Assembly: GCA_963663285.2 (NCBI GenBank)
Contig: CAXXNI010000002.1
Location: 744,001-808,000, forward strand
Origin: CAXXOK01 sp963663285
GTDB lineage: Bacteria > Bacillota > Clostridia > Christensenellales > Aristaeellaceae
DNA: 64,000 nt
Reading direction: 5' to 3'
This document shows, piece after piece, positions 9,235 through 16,950 of this stretch (its first letter is position 1; every line of letters begins with the position of its first letter). The notes below the pieces were generated by a model that saw only the letters and a list, made by a program, of their open reading frames with translations, ran no database searches and was not told where the DNA came from. The position numbers and the translations under genes were made by a program.

Positions 9235-10063
9235 TAAACAAAGGGCAATTCTTTCCAAAACGCTATTCTATATCGTATTAACAGCCATGGCGCTTTTTAC
9301 CGTACTTCCGTTTTTATGGATGCTATCTTCCTCCTTTAAAAGCAGCGAAGCCATCCGGACGATTCCAATCCGTTGGATACCGGAGCATCCCTCGTTGGAT
9401 GGATATAAACAGGTTTTCAACATGCAGGGGTTCTCGTTTGCACGAGCGACGTTTAACAGCTTATACCTTTCAATCGCTTGCACCTTTGTACAGGTGATGA
9501 GTGCCTGTATGGCTGCATTCGTTTTCACAAAGCTGCCGTTCAAAGGCTCCAATAAGATTTTCGGGCTTTATCTGCTGACGATGATGATTCCCGGCACCGT
9601 GACCATGGTGCCTAACTATATTATCCTGCGGATGTTTGGACTGCTGGATACGTTTACCGGATTGATATTACCGTTCTTATCCAATGCGTTTGGTGTGTTC
9701 CTGATGCGGCAGTCCATGCTGACGTTAAACGACAGCTATCTGGAATCGGCGATGCTGGATGGAGCTTCCTTATACCGCATCTTCTTTACCATTGTTTTAC
9801 CGATGGTTGCGCCAACACTGGCTACGATGATACTGCTGGCGTTTATGGGCAGCTGGAACAGCTACCTTTGGCCGTTGATTGTACTCTCCAGCACGAATAA
9901 ACAAACCTTGCAGGTTGTGCTGGGTAACATGAACGGAATGTACAAAAACAACGAGCATGTGTTGATGGCCGGCGCGGTTTTGACCATATTGCCGATACTC
10001 TTCGTCTATCTGCTTACGCAGCGCAAAGTGGACAGTGGCATTGCGCTGGGCGGGCTGAAATAG
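9227..10063 (+). CDS. CUT1 sugar ABC transporter permease (MalG type)
   Basis: A 278-aa membrane protein with about six helices. The EAA loop is ESAMLDGASLYRIFFTIVLP. It is the MalG/UgpE-like partner of the preceding permease; the two genes overlap by 8 nt and presumably form a heterodimeric channel. The C-terminus (QRKVDSGIALGGLK) is characteristic of this family, where it contributes to the ATPase interface. A small inverted repeat (ATAACG/CGTTAT, 10066-10084) separates it from the binding-protein gene. Confidence 0.93.
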   Translation: MRNKQRAILSKTLFYIVLTAMALFTVLPFLWMLSSSFKSSEAIRTIPIRWIPEHPSLDGYKQVFNMQGFSFARATFNSLYLSIACTFVQVMSACMAAFVFTKLPFKGSNKIFGLYLLTMMIPGTVTMVPNYIILRMFGLLDTFTGLILPFLSNAFGVFLMRQSMLTLNDSYLESAMLDGASLYRIFFTIVLPMVAPTLATMILLAFMGSWNSYLWPLIVLSSTNKQTLQVVLGNMNGMYKNNEHVLMAGAVLTILPILFVYLLTQRKVDSGIALGGLK

Positions 10064-10106
10064 AAATAACGTGATGAGCGTTATCAAATAAAAAGGAGGA
10101 AATCCC

Positions 10107-11339
10107 ATGAAAAAACTGTTGGCACTCGTTCTTGCTATGCTGTTGCTGATGTCGGTAGTTTCTACCGCCAGCGCAGAAGTAACCACCCTTACCTATACGC
10201 ACTTCTCTGGCTCCGGCGCACAGGAAGAAACCTTGAAAAAGATGATCGAGGTTTTTGAAAGCAAAAACCCGGACATCAAAATTGACCTTCAAATCACCGG
10301 TTACAGCGATTACTTTGATAGCCTCGCCACCAAAATCGGCGGCGGCAATGCCCCCGATGTGTTCGAAATGAACATGGAAAACTATCTGGCTTACATGCTG
10401 CGCGGCGCTTGCGCGGATCTGACGGATATGGGCATTGATACGGCCAACTACTCCGAAGGCACGCTCTCCGCAGTTTCCAGCAATGGTAAACTGTATGCGG
10501 TGCCGATGAGCTTCTCCACCTGCGTACTGTTCTATAACAAAGCGTTGTTTGACCAAGCGGGCATCGGTTATCCGACCGATGATTGGACGTGGGCCGATGC
10601 ACAGGCTGCCGCAGAGAAAATCGCCGCGTTGGGCGACGACATCTGGGGCTACTATCAGCCGATTACGTACAACGAATTCTATAAGTCGATCGCCGGTAAC
10701 GGCGGCAGCCTGCTGAACGACGATTACACCGCCTTTACCGTAAACACGTCTGAAAATGTTGCGGTTTTGGATGCGATGATCGCTCGCTTACGCGGTGATA
10801 ACCACGTGATGCCCACCACCGAAGAGCTGGCGGGCCGCGGCGATTGGGATCTGTTCACCGAAGGCAAACTGGGCATGATCATCACCGGTATCTGGGGCTT
10901 TAGCACCTTTACCGAAAAATGCGATTTCGATTGGGATATCGTAGTAGAACCCGGCTATGCCGACAAAGCTACCTTCTTCTTTGCCAACGTAAACTGCGTA
11001 TCGCCCAGCTGCGAAAACAAAGAAGCTGCCGCGAAATTCATCGATGCGATGGGTTCCGACCCTGACATTGTACAGCTTCGCTTGGATGCGAGTTGGGAGC
11101 TGCCGACTATTGCGGATCAGAGCCTGCTGAGCCAGTATCTGGAGATTACGCCTCCCGCCAACCGTGCCGCCGTGTTTGACAGCATGAATTATGCTTCTGC
11201 ACCGCCTGCATTGATCGAAGCCAGCGCTGCCAGCGAGATTATCAATAACGTTCTGAGCACGCTGGAAGCGAACGATATGACCGCACAGGAAGCGTTGGAC
11301 GAAATTCAGATGGAACTGGAAGACGCCGACTTGCTGTAA
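10107..11339 (+). CDS. Extracellular sugar-binding protein of the CUT1 importer
   Basis: A 410-aa family 1 solute-binding protein with an AAAGGAGGA ribosome site. The signal peptide (MKKLLALVLAMLLLMS...TASA) ends in an AxA signal-peptidase I site, and there is no lipobox cysteine. The mature part resembles maltodextrin- or multiple-sugar-binding proteins (KPDIKIDLQI, then GGGNAPDVFEMN near residue 85). It should capture the oligosaccharide and deliver it to the two permeases upstream. The absence of a lipid anchor is odd for a Gram-positive binding protein and recurs in the two other binding proteins of this window. An intercistronic terminator follows. Confidence 0.93.
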   Translation: MKKLLALVLAMLLLMSVVSTASAEVTTLTYTHFSGSGAQEETLKKMIEVFESKNPDIKIDLQITGYSDYFDSLATKIGGGNAPDVFEMNMENYLAYMLRGACADLTDMGIDTANYSEGTLSAVSSNGKLYAVPMSFSTCVLFYNKALFDQAGIGYPTDDWTWADAQAAAEKIAALGDDIWGYYQPITYNEFYKSIAGNGGSLLNDDYTAFTVNTSENVAVLDAMIARLRGDNHVMPTTEELAGRGDWDLFTEGKLGMIITGIWGFSTFTEKCDFDWDIVVEPGYADKATFFFANVNCVSPSCENKEAAAKFIDAMGSDPDIVQLRLDASWELPTIADQSLLSQYLEITPPANRAAVFDSMNYASAPPALIEASAASEIINNVLSTLEANDMTAQEALDEIQMELEDADLL

Positions 11340-11360
11340 GCCATATAATAATATGCATAA

Positions 11361-11399
11361 AGCCGTGGAAGAGGCACAACCCCTTCCACGGCTTCTTTT
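11361..11399 (+). terminator. Terminator/attenuator between binding protein and GH125-like gene
   Basis: An 11-bp stem (AGCCGTGGAAG at 11361-11371 with CTTCCACGGCT at 11383-11393) is followed by TTCTTTT. The next gene begins only 18 bases later on the same strand and has no separate promoter that I can see, so partial read-through is likely: binding protein expressed highly, glycosidase less. Confidence 0.8.
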
Positions 11400-11417
11400 G
11401 GAAAGGAAGGCTCTGCG

Positions 11418-13199
11418 ATGACCCAGTATCAGGTGACGGGGAATGAGTACCTTTCGCTCCCGACCATTCGTGAAAAGGATGGTGCGGTGGAAGGTGTTAC
11501 GTTTCTGTATATGCAATTAAAAGGCTTGCTGGAAATTCGCGGCGACAACGGTTTGATTTGCCCGTTTCTGTCGCTGAACGGAAAGAAGCAAGCGCTTAAG
11601 CCGGAATGGAGACGCGAACATTATTGGATACCTACTTTTACGTCATCGCAGGATGAAACAAAGCTTTCCTGTACCTATCTGACCCCGATAAACGAACGGG
11701 CATTTGTGGTAAGACTTACACTGGCTAACATGGGCACTCAAGAGATACAAGCCGATTTTGGCGTTGGGGGACGCTGGGATCGAACACTTCACGAAATTAA
11801 CGAAACGACGGAACTGCCGCAGGGGCGGGAGGTTATCCGCTCAAACTGGAACCAGATGTTTATTTGGTCGCAAAAACCGGGGCTTCCTCTATTTGCGTTT
11901 GCACCTTGCGTGTCGGATGCACAACCGTTCAGCGAGATCGATCAGGATGCGGAATGGGAACAAGACGGTTTTTCTTATCGAATCCACAAACAAGTTCTGC
12001 TCAAGCCACAGCAATCCGAAACGCTCAACATTTACTTTGGCATCGGTTATGAAAGCGTAGCGGCTGCAACAAGTGCCAAAGAATTGCTGCGGCAAGGATA
12101 CAGTACGCTTTTAACGATAACAACAGACTGGCTAATCAGCCGGGAGAGATATACACCGGATGAGAACATCAATGCCATTTTAAACACGAACTTATTTTTC
12201 TCTTTCTTTTATGCCTCCGGCCGGAGTATTGATACGGAAGAACTGTGTTTGATGACCTCACGCAGCCCGCGGTACTATGTAAGTGCCGCTTACTGGGACC
12301 GGGATAGCCTGCTCTGGGCGTTCCCATCCATAATCGCGGTAGACCCCGGTTATGCGCGCGAAATATTAGGATACGTATTTACCCGGCAGGCGCGAAATTT
12401 CGGTATTCATAGCCGTTATATCGACGGTACGGTGCTGGAACCGGGCTTTGAGCTGGATGAGTTATGTGCCCCGGTTATTGCTTTGCAGCGGTATGTAACG
12501 GCTACGGAAGACCATAGTATACTTGATGAATCATTTGTACAAAAAGCGTTAGACCGCATTATCCATACGCTGGAGTCCAAAAAACATAACACTATTGATT
12601 TGTATGAAACCTTTTTACAACCAACGGACGATATGCACAACTACCCGTATCTTACGTACGATAACGTTTTGGTTTGGTATACGTACCGCGCGCTAGCCTT
12701 GCTATTAAACCGCCCTTTGCTCGCAGATAGAGCACAGGCTGTTCGCAAAGCAATTTATTCGCACTGCGTACAAAAACAGGAAGAAAAAACCTTCTTTGCA
12801 TGGTCTGTTGATGGAAACGGACATTATGATATATATGACGAGCCACCGGGAAGCCTCCAACAATTGCCTTTTTATGGTTTCTGCACGACGGATGACGAAG
12901 TGTGGCAGAATACGGTTCATATGATCCGCGATAGCAAATATGCATTATCGTTCGCCGGTAAGCCGATTGCCGAAATTGGCTGCAAACATGCGCCGCATCC
13001 ATGGATTTTATCCATTTGCAACAGTTTGCTAAGCGGTCATAGCCAGTCGGCGCTTCGCCATTTACGGCTAACACAGATGGATAACGGCATCGCCTGTGAA
13101 AGCGTGCATGAGCAGACAGGCGCTTGTGAGACGGGTGAAGCGTTTGCTACCTGCGCAGGATTTCTTGCTTTTGCCTTGATGGAAGCACTCAAATGCTAA
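11418..13199 (+). CDS. GH125-like (alpha/alpha)6-barrel glycosidase
   Basis: A 593-aa soluble protein without signal peptide. The N-terminal ~220 residues are beta-rich; the rest is an (alpha/alpha)6 toroid. Motifs parallel metal-independent alpha-mannosidases of GH125: AYWDRDSLLWAFP (WxRDS region), EPGFELDELCAPVIAL (compare the ExDSLCYP region), AWSVDGNGHYDIYDEP followed by SLQQLPFYGF (compare the DDANVPSLLSLPYLGY region). The match is partial, so this may be a distant branch or sister family. A GGAAAGGAAGG ribosome site lies just after the terminator. Co-location with GH31/GH65 suggests an alpha-linked substrate, but GH125 members act on alpha-1,6-mannose, so specificity is open. Confidence 0.65.
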   Translation: MTQYQVTGNEYLSLPTIREKDGAVEGVTFLYMQLKGLLEIRGDNGLICPFLSLNGKKQALKPEWRREHYWIPTFTSSQDETKLSCTYLTPINERAFVVRLTLANMGTQEIQADFGVGGRWDRTLHEINETTELPQGREVIRSNWNQMFIWSQKPGLPLFAFAPCVSDAQPFSEIDQDAEWEQDGFSYRIHKQVLLKPQQSETLNIYFGIGYESVAAATSAKELLRQGYSTLLTITTDWLISRERYTPDENINAILNTNLFFSFFYASGRSIDTEELCLMTSRSPRYYVSAAYWDRDSLLWAFPSIIAVDPGYAREILGYVFTRQARNFGIHSRYIDGTVLEPGFELDELCAPVIALQRYVTATEDHSILDESFVQKALDRIIHTLESKKHNTIDLYETFLQPTDDMHNYPYLTYDNVLVWYTYRALALLLNRPLLADRAQAVRKAIYSHCVQKQEEKTFFAWSVDGNGHYDIYDEPPGSLQQLPFYGFCTTDDEVWQNTVHMIRDSKYALSFAGKPIAEIGCKHAPHPWILSICNSLLSGHSQSALRHLRLTQMDNGIACESVHEQTGACETGEAFATCAGFLAFALMEALKC

Positions 13200-13270
13200 T
13201 CCGAACGTGGACGATGTTATTTACTGATAGATGATAATGCTTTTACATAGCGCACAATTTTGAATACAAG

Positions 13271-13335
13271 AGCACCCTTGATGTCTGCATGCATCTACTA
13301 GAAAGATGTATTACAGGTGCCAAGGGTGCTTTTTT
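13271..13335 (+). terminator. Long-loop terminator between convergent genes
   Basis: AGCACCCTTG (13271-13280) pairs perfectly with CAAGGGTGCT (13321-13330), followed by TTTTT. The enclosed 40-nt loop could fold further. It lies 72 bp after the GH125-like stop and ends 4 bp from the stop of the minus-strand HD-GYP gene, so it may serve both directions. Confidence 0.6.
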
Positions 13336-13338
13336 GAG

Positions 13339-14607
13339 TTATTTAGAAGAATGATGGTCGAATATTTGCTTGAAATCTGTATCATGTTCCTCAAAGAGGT
13401 TTACAAGCACAGGATCAAAATGGATGCCACTTCCCTTGCGGATAATCTCTTTGCTTTTCTCGTGGGAATAGGGTTCTTTGTAAACGCGGCGGCTGCGCAA
13501 AGCATCGTATACGTCGCAAAGGCTTAGGATGCGGGCGGCAAGCGGTATATTTTCACCTTTTAAACCCTGCATATAGCCGCTGCCATCCCATTTTTCGTGG
13601 TGGCATCTGACTATATCCATGCCCATTTTTAAGTATCCGTTGCCCGGATAGCTTTTATGAACGCTGGCTAATGTCTCATACCCGATGGATACATGGGTTT
13701 TCATAATAATAAATTCATCCGGCGTTAATTTGCCAGGCTTTAATAAAATATGATCAGGAATACCGACCTTTCCAATATCATGCAGCGGACTGGCCATGGC
13801 GATATTACGGATGAACGCGTCGTTTACCTGCCCGGCATATAGGCTTCCGGCATGTAGGATTTCTGCGAAAAGGCGGCTATACTTGGACATCCGTTCAATA
13901 TGTTCGCCAGTATCATCATCCCGGGATTCGGCTAATTTCACCAAAGCATGGATGGTTGCCAATTGGGAAGCATATACTTCATCAGCCTTTTGCTGAACCA
14001 AGTCTTCTAAATGGTCGTTATACTGCTGCAACTTCTGCTCGGCGAGTTTAGCCGTGGTCACATCCTGCAATGTACCGTAAATGGTTTCGACTTCTCCATT
14101 TGGATTACGTTCCACAATGTGCTGGGAATGCACCCATTTAATGCTTCCATTTGGCATTTGCAAGCGATAGGTTAAATCCTCAGGGGGAATTCCATTTAAA
14201 AGTTGATTGCCTGCTTCCTGCGCAATCGATATATCTTCGGGATGAACACGCTTGTAGTATTCTGCCAAATCGGGTGCGCGATCTCTGGGGAGCCCGGCGA
14301 TGATGTACATCGTATCCGACCATTCAATAATCTTTGTTTTTGGATCGATAATCCAGTTACCGAGCATGGCGATTTTTTCTGCCTGCTTTCGGAGCGTATC
14401 GCTGCGTGCCAGCTGTTTTACAGTTGATTCCAAGGTTTGGGAAACACTGGCATAGCGATTCATGAGCTGTGTGTATAATTCATTTTGGATTTTGTTGTCA
14501 ACACGTTCGGCAAAATGATTGAACAGAAGAAGAAAATAATCATCGGAATGTTGAGTTTGCTTCAGTTGCGCATGTAAATCAAGAGGAGTGTTTTGTGCTG
14601 TTTTCAT
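13339..14607 (-). CDS. PAS/HD-GYP cyclic-di-GMP phosphodiesterase
   Basis: A 422-aa cytoplasmic protein. An N-terminal helical stretch of about 90 residues is followed by a PAS domain (WIIDPKTKIIEWSDTMYIIAG then LTYRLQMPNGSIKWVHSQ) and PAC-like tail to about residue 195, a short helix, and an HD-GYP domain: HALVKLAESRDDDTGEHIER, SPLHDIGKVGIPD, then HHEKWDGSGYMQGLKGE. The last Pro of the GYP motif is Met here (GYM), a seen variation. Family members hydrolyse c-di-GMP using a di- or tri-iron centre. Its start overlaps the upstream ODP-like gene by 29 nt with GAGGAG inside that gene, so the two are translationally coupled; oxygen or redox control of c-di-GMP turnover is inferred. Confidence 0.9.
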   Translation of the reverse strand: MKTAQNTPLDLHAQLKQTQHSDDYFLLLFNHFAERVDNKIQNELYTQLMNRYASVSQTLESTVKQLARSDTLRKQAEKIAMLGNWIIDPKTKIIEWSDTMYIIAGLPRDRAPDLAEYYKRVHPEDISIAQEAGNQLLNGIPPEDLTYRLQMPNGSIKWVHSQHIVERNPNGEVETIYGTLQDVTTAKLAEQKLQQYNDHLEDLVQQKADEVYASQLATIHALVKLAESRDDDTGEHIERMSKYSRLFAEILHAGSLYAGQVNDAFIRNIAMASPLHDIGKVGIPDHILLKPGKLTPDEFIIMKTHVSIGYETLASVHKSYPGNGYLKMGMDIVRCHHEKWDGSGYMQGLKGENIPLAARILSLCDVYDALRSRRVYKEPYSHEKSKEIIRKGSGIHFDPVLVNLFEEHDTDFKQIFDHHSSK

Positions 14608-15424
14608 GGCAATACTCCTCTAAAAAATGATCAATGCCGACATGGGTTAATTTACGCAAATGCTCTATTACAACTTTTTGTGCCTCCGGCGTATGTAAAA
14701 TGCTCCCGTGCTGTGGTGCAATAACAGAAATGTCCAGTTCCTCAATGCGGTCCAGCGCATAGTTAAGCGCTTTATGGCTGGTCATAATGCGGCAATGAAA
14801 ATCCTGAATGCCAAACAACGGGCACTTTTTTTCGGTTGCAGAGCAAACGAATGTAGGTTCACACTTTGTGCAAAGGCCGGAAAGCGAAGTATACAGTGAC
14901 CAATTATGGTCATAACTTCCGAAGATGTCACTGCTGAACAATACTTTTGTTTTCGTGTCGTAGGTCATAAAACTACCGGGCGAATGGGCATATGGTGTAA
15001 AAATAAATCTTAATTCACGTCCGCTGGAAAAACAGTAACAAAACCCAAGCTGCTCAATGCATAATTTGGGCGATTGTGCAGAGTAATAGTTTATAAAAAT
15101 GTTGTTTTCCGTATGGGAGATAATCTGAAGATTAGGGTTTTGTATCAATGCCTCCATATGCGGAATATTACTGCATAAATCCGGATCATAATGATGATAG
15201 ATCAACCTTTGAATGTTGTTTGGGTTGATGCCGGTACGTAAAACCTTTAGCATTACAGTGCTAAAATCATTCCGGCTACCGCTGTCCAACAGTACCGCTT
15301 CGTCATGGTCCACAATTAAATAAGGGTTGCAGTGCAGCCCGGCGTCTAAATCTGCAAAGCCAACCCAGTATACGCCTTCCTTGATTTCGATATACTCGTT
15401 TAGATCCAATGTCTGTTCGGTCAT
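14579..15424 (-). CDS. ODP-type di-iron metallo-beta-lactamase-fold protein (oxygen/redox sensor candidate)
   Basis: A 281-aa protein. The ATG at 15424 was chosen because GGAGGAATTAACG precedes it directly. The fold and sequence resemble the beta-lactamase half of flavodiiron proteins and the ODP group. Candidate iron ligands: His78, Asp80, Asp82 in HHYDPDL, His147 in YAHSPGS, Asp166 in SSDIFGS, and the His of PQHGS. The His that normally follows the HxExD motif is Leu83 here, as expected for oxygen-sensing ODP proteins rather than oxygen-reducing flavodiiron enzymes. A cysteine-rich segment (CTKCEPTFVCSATEKKC) is unusual and could bind a metal. No flavodoxin domain is present. It overlaps the PAS/HD-GYP gene by 29 nt, so it likely feeds a signal to it. 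Confidence 0.75.
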   Translation of the reverse strand: MTEQTLDLNEYIEIKEGVYWVGFADLDAGLHCNPYLIVDHDEAVLLDSGSRNDFSTVMLKVLRTGINPNNIQRLIYHHYDPDLCSNIPHMEALIQNPNLQIISHTENNIFINYYSAQSPKLCIEQLGFCYCFSSGRELRFIFTPYAHSPGSFMTYDTKTKVLFSSDIFGSYDHNWSLYTSLSGLCTKCEPTFVCSATEKKCPLFGIQDFHCRIMTSHKALNYALDRIEELDISVIAPQHGSILHTPEAQKVVIEHLRKLTHVGIDHFLEEYCHENSTKHSS

Positions 15425-15582
15425 CGTTAATTCCTCCCATGATTGGAAAACCAAGTATGTAGCTTGTAATTTTTGATATCGTATCATGAAAGCATGCAAC
15501 TGTAAAGACAAACAAAAACTTATATTGAAGTAAGTGTAAGCTGCGTTTACGTTTATGGAGCAGACAGAACCAAAGATTGTTG

Positions 15583-16479
15583 TTATAAATGTGTATTTAT
15601 TTCCGTTACTAAAGCCGTTACTGTTTGCAATGCTTCGTTAAAGGTTGCTTGTTGTGCCAACTGATAGTAATTCCGTGTCATGGGTAAAGCATGATTCACT
15701 TGCGCGACCAACTTGTAACCCAGTGGAAAGGGCAGTGCGTCCGCTACGGATAAAAGCGGCATCATCGCTTGTTGATACTTCATAGCAGTTTTTATATCGT
15801 CACGTTCATATGCCTGATAGACACCGGAAACCAACCGGGGAATAGCGGCGGCAAAAGCAGTCATGCTGCCATCTACCCCTGCAGTAAGCGCCGGTAGAAG
15901 GCAATCATCCGTGCCGGCGTATATTAAGAAATCATTCCGAACTGAGTGCAGCTGGCAAAGATGGGAAATTCGTTTTAAATTGGCGGAGGAATCCTTAAGC
16001 CCAATAATGTTGGGAATCCGGAGCAGCTTTTTGATGGTATCGATTTCAATACCGCTGGTAAAGAACGGCACATGGTACATAATAATCGGCAGCGGGGATG
16101 CCTTTGCCAGTTCACGGTAAAAAAGATATATTTCTTCCTGGGTAAGCGGATAGTAATAGGGTGGGCAGGCAACACAGGCATGATAACCCAGCTCGTATGC
16201 CATTTGAGCGTATTCGATCGCCTGTTGCAGGTTTGGTGCGCAGGCTCCGGCGATAAGTGTTTTTTGACCGGATAGACCGTCTTTGGTTGCTTGATAAATA
16301 GCTCGTTGTTGCATGGGCGAAAGATGCGGAAACTCGCCAGTGGATGCACAGGGGAAAACACCCGTGATGTAACTTGCGGATAGATGCTCTGCCTGTTTGC
16401 GAACCGATTCTAAATCAACCTGCCAGTTTAGATCAAACGGGGTTACCGTAACACCGATAGCGCCATGTAATTCTTTCAA
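15583..16479 (-). CDS. Dihydrodipicolinate synthase/N-acetylneuraminate lyase family aldolase
   Basis: A 298-aa class I aldolase. Schiff-base Lys162 lies in IIGLKDSS and the catalytic Tyr135 in MYHVP; the carboxylate-binding loop is ASTGEFPHLS (residues 45-54). I chose the TTG at 16479 since AAAGGAAG lies 7 bases before it; another in-frame TTG is at 16497. Members cleave or form pyruvate aldols (dihydrodipicolinate, N-acetylneuraminate, 2-keto-3-deoxy sugar acids). No lysine biosynthesis gene is adjacent, and the setting is saccharolytic, so a sugar-acid aldolase is more likely than DapA, but this is inference. It has its own promoter in the divergent region. Confidence 0.88.
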   Translation of the reverse strand: MKELHGAIGVTVTPFDLNWQVDLESVRKQAEHLSASYITGVFPCASTGEFPHLSPMQQRAIYQATKDGLSGQKTLIAGACAPNLQQAIEYAQMAYELGYHACVACPPYYYPLTQEEIYLFYRELAKASPLPIIMYHVPFFTSGIEIDTIKKLLRIPNIIGLKDSSANLKRISHLCQLHSVRNDFLIYAGTDDCLLPALTAGVDGSMTAFAAAIPRLVSGVYQAYERDDIKTAMKYQQAMMPLLSVADALPFPLGYKLVAQVNHALPMTRNYYQLAQQATFNEALQTVTALVTEINTHL

Positions 16480-16519
16480 CGCGAATCTTCCTTTCAATGG
16501 GTTTAATATCCTTATCTTC

Positions 16520-16547
16520 AGTATAAAAAAACAGATGATTTAAACAA
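16520..16547 (-). promoter_or_regulatory. Predicted promoter of the aldolase gene
   Basis: On the minus strand TTGTTT (16547-16542), a 16-bp spacer and TATACT (16525-16520) lie about 40 bp before the aldolase start. The 230-bp gap to the next gene also holds the divergent promoter at 16643-16670. Confidence 0.5.
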
Positions 16548-16642
16548 GCGGCTATTTCCGACATACGTTCAGTAAAAACCGAGATGCCTGACTGTCCTTG
16601 TATATGGTCAAAAATTCCCTATGCGATGTAGGAAACCGAAAA

Positions 16643-16670
16643 TTGTTTTCCCGTTTGTCCTCGTTATAAT
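16643..16670 (+). promoter_or_regulatory. Predicted promoter of the small zinc-ribbon/PHP operon
   Basis: TTGTTT (16643-16648), a 16-bp spacer and consensus TATAAT (16665-16670) lie 37 bp before the TTG start of the small protein gene. Confidence 0.55.
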
Positions 16671-16707
16671 AAAAATTGAATTAACATTTAGCCGGGAGTG
16701 AACTAGA

Positions 16708-16947
16708 TTGAAACGTCCCGTCTGTGTAGGGTCCATACCCAGTCCAAGTTGTGTTGACTGCGGCGTGGCGCTGAAACGTGATGATATTGGTATTTCCAAA
16801 CGGTTGGTTAGCAGAGGCTTAACACAGTTTTACTGTTCTGCATGCCTTGCAAAACGTTTGGGCGTGCCGGAAACAGTGATTGCGCTGAAAATTTCTGAAT
16901 ACCGTGCAATGGGCTGCGTGCTTTTCAATCCACATAGAGAGGAGTAA
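16708..16947 (+). CDS. Small four-cysteine (zinc-ribbon-like) protein
   Basis: A 79-aa protein starting at TTG, with GGGAGTG 8 bases upstream. It has two CxxC pairs (CVDCG near residue 15 and CSACL near residue 44), a likely zinc knuckle, with a further Cys near the N-terminus and one near the C-terminus. The C-terminal half (PETVIALKISEYRAMGC) looks helical. Function is not recognised. The stop lies 3 bases before the ATG of the PHP phosphoesterase gene, so the two are probably translationally coupled and may act together, for example as a nucleic-acid or metal-binding partner. That pairing is the only functional clue. Confidence 0.75.
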   Translation: MKRPVCVGSIPSPSCVDCGVALKRDDIGISKRLVSRGLTQFYCSACLAKRLGVPETVIALKISEYRAMGCVLFNPHREE

Positions 16948-16950
16948 CAA

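Noticed and set aside
15583..16479. DapA assignment (lysine biosynthesis)
   Set aside because: Neighbours are sugar enzymes and no other lysine gene is present, so only the family-level aldolase call is supported.
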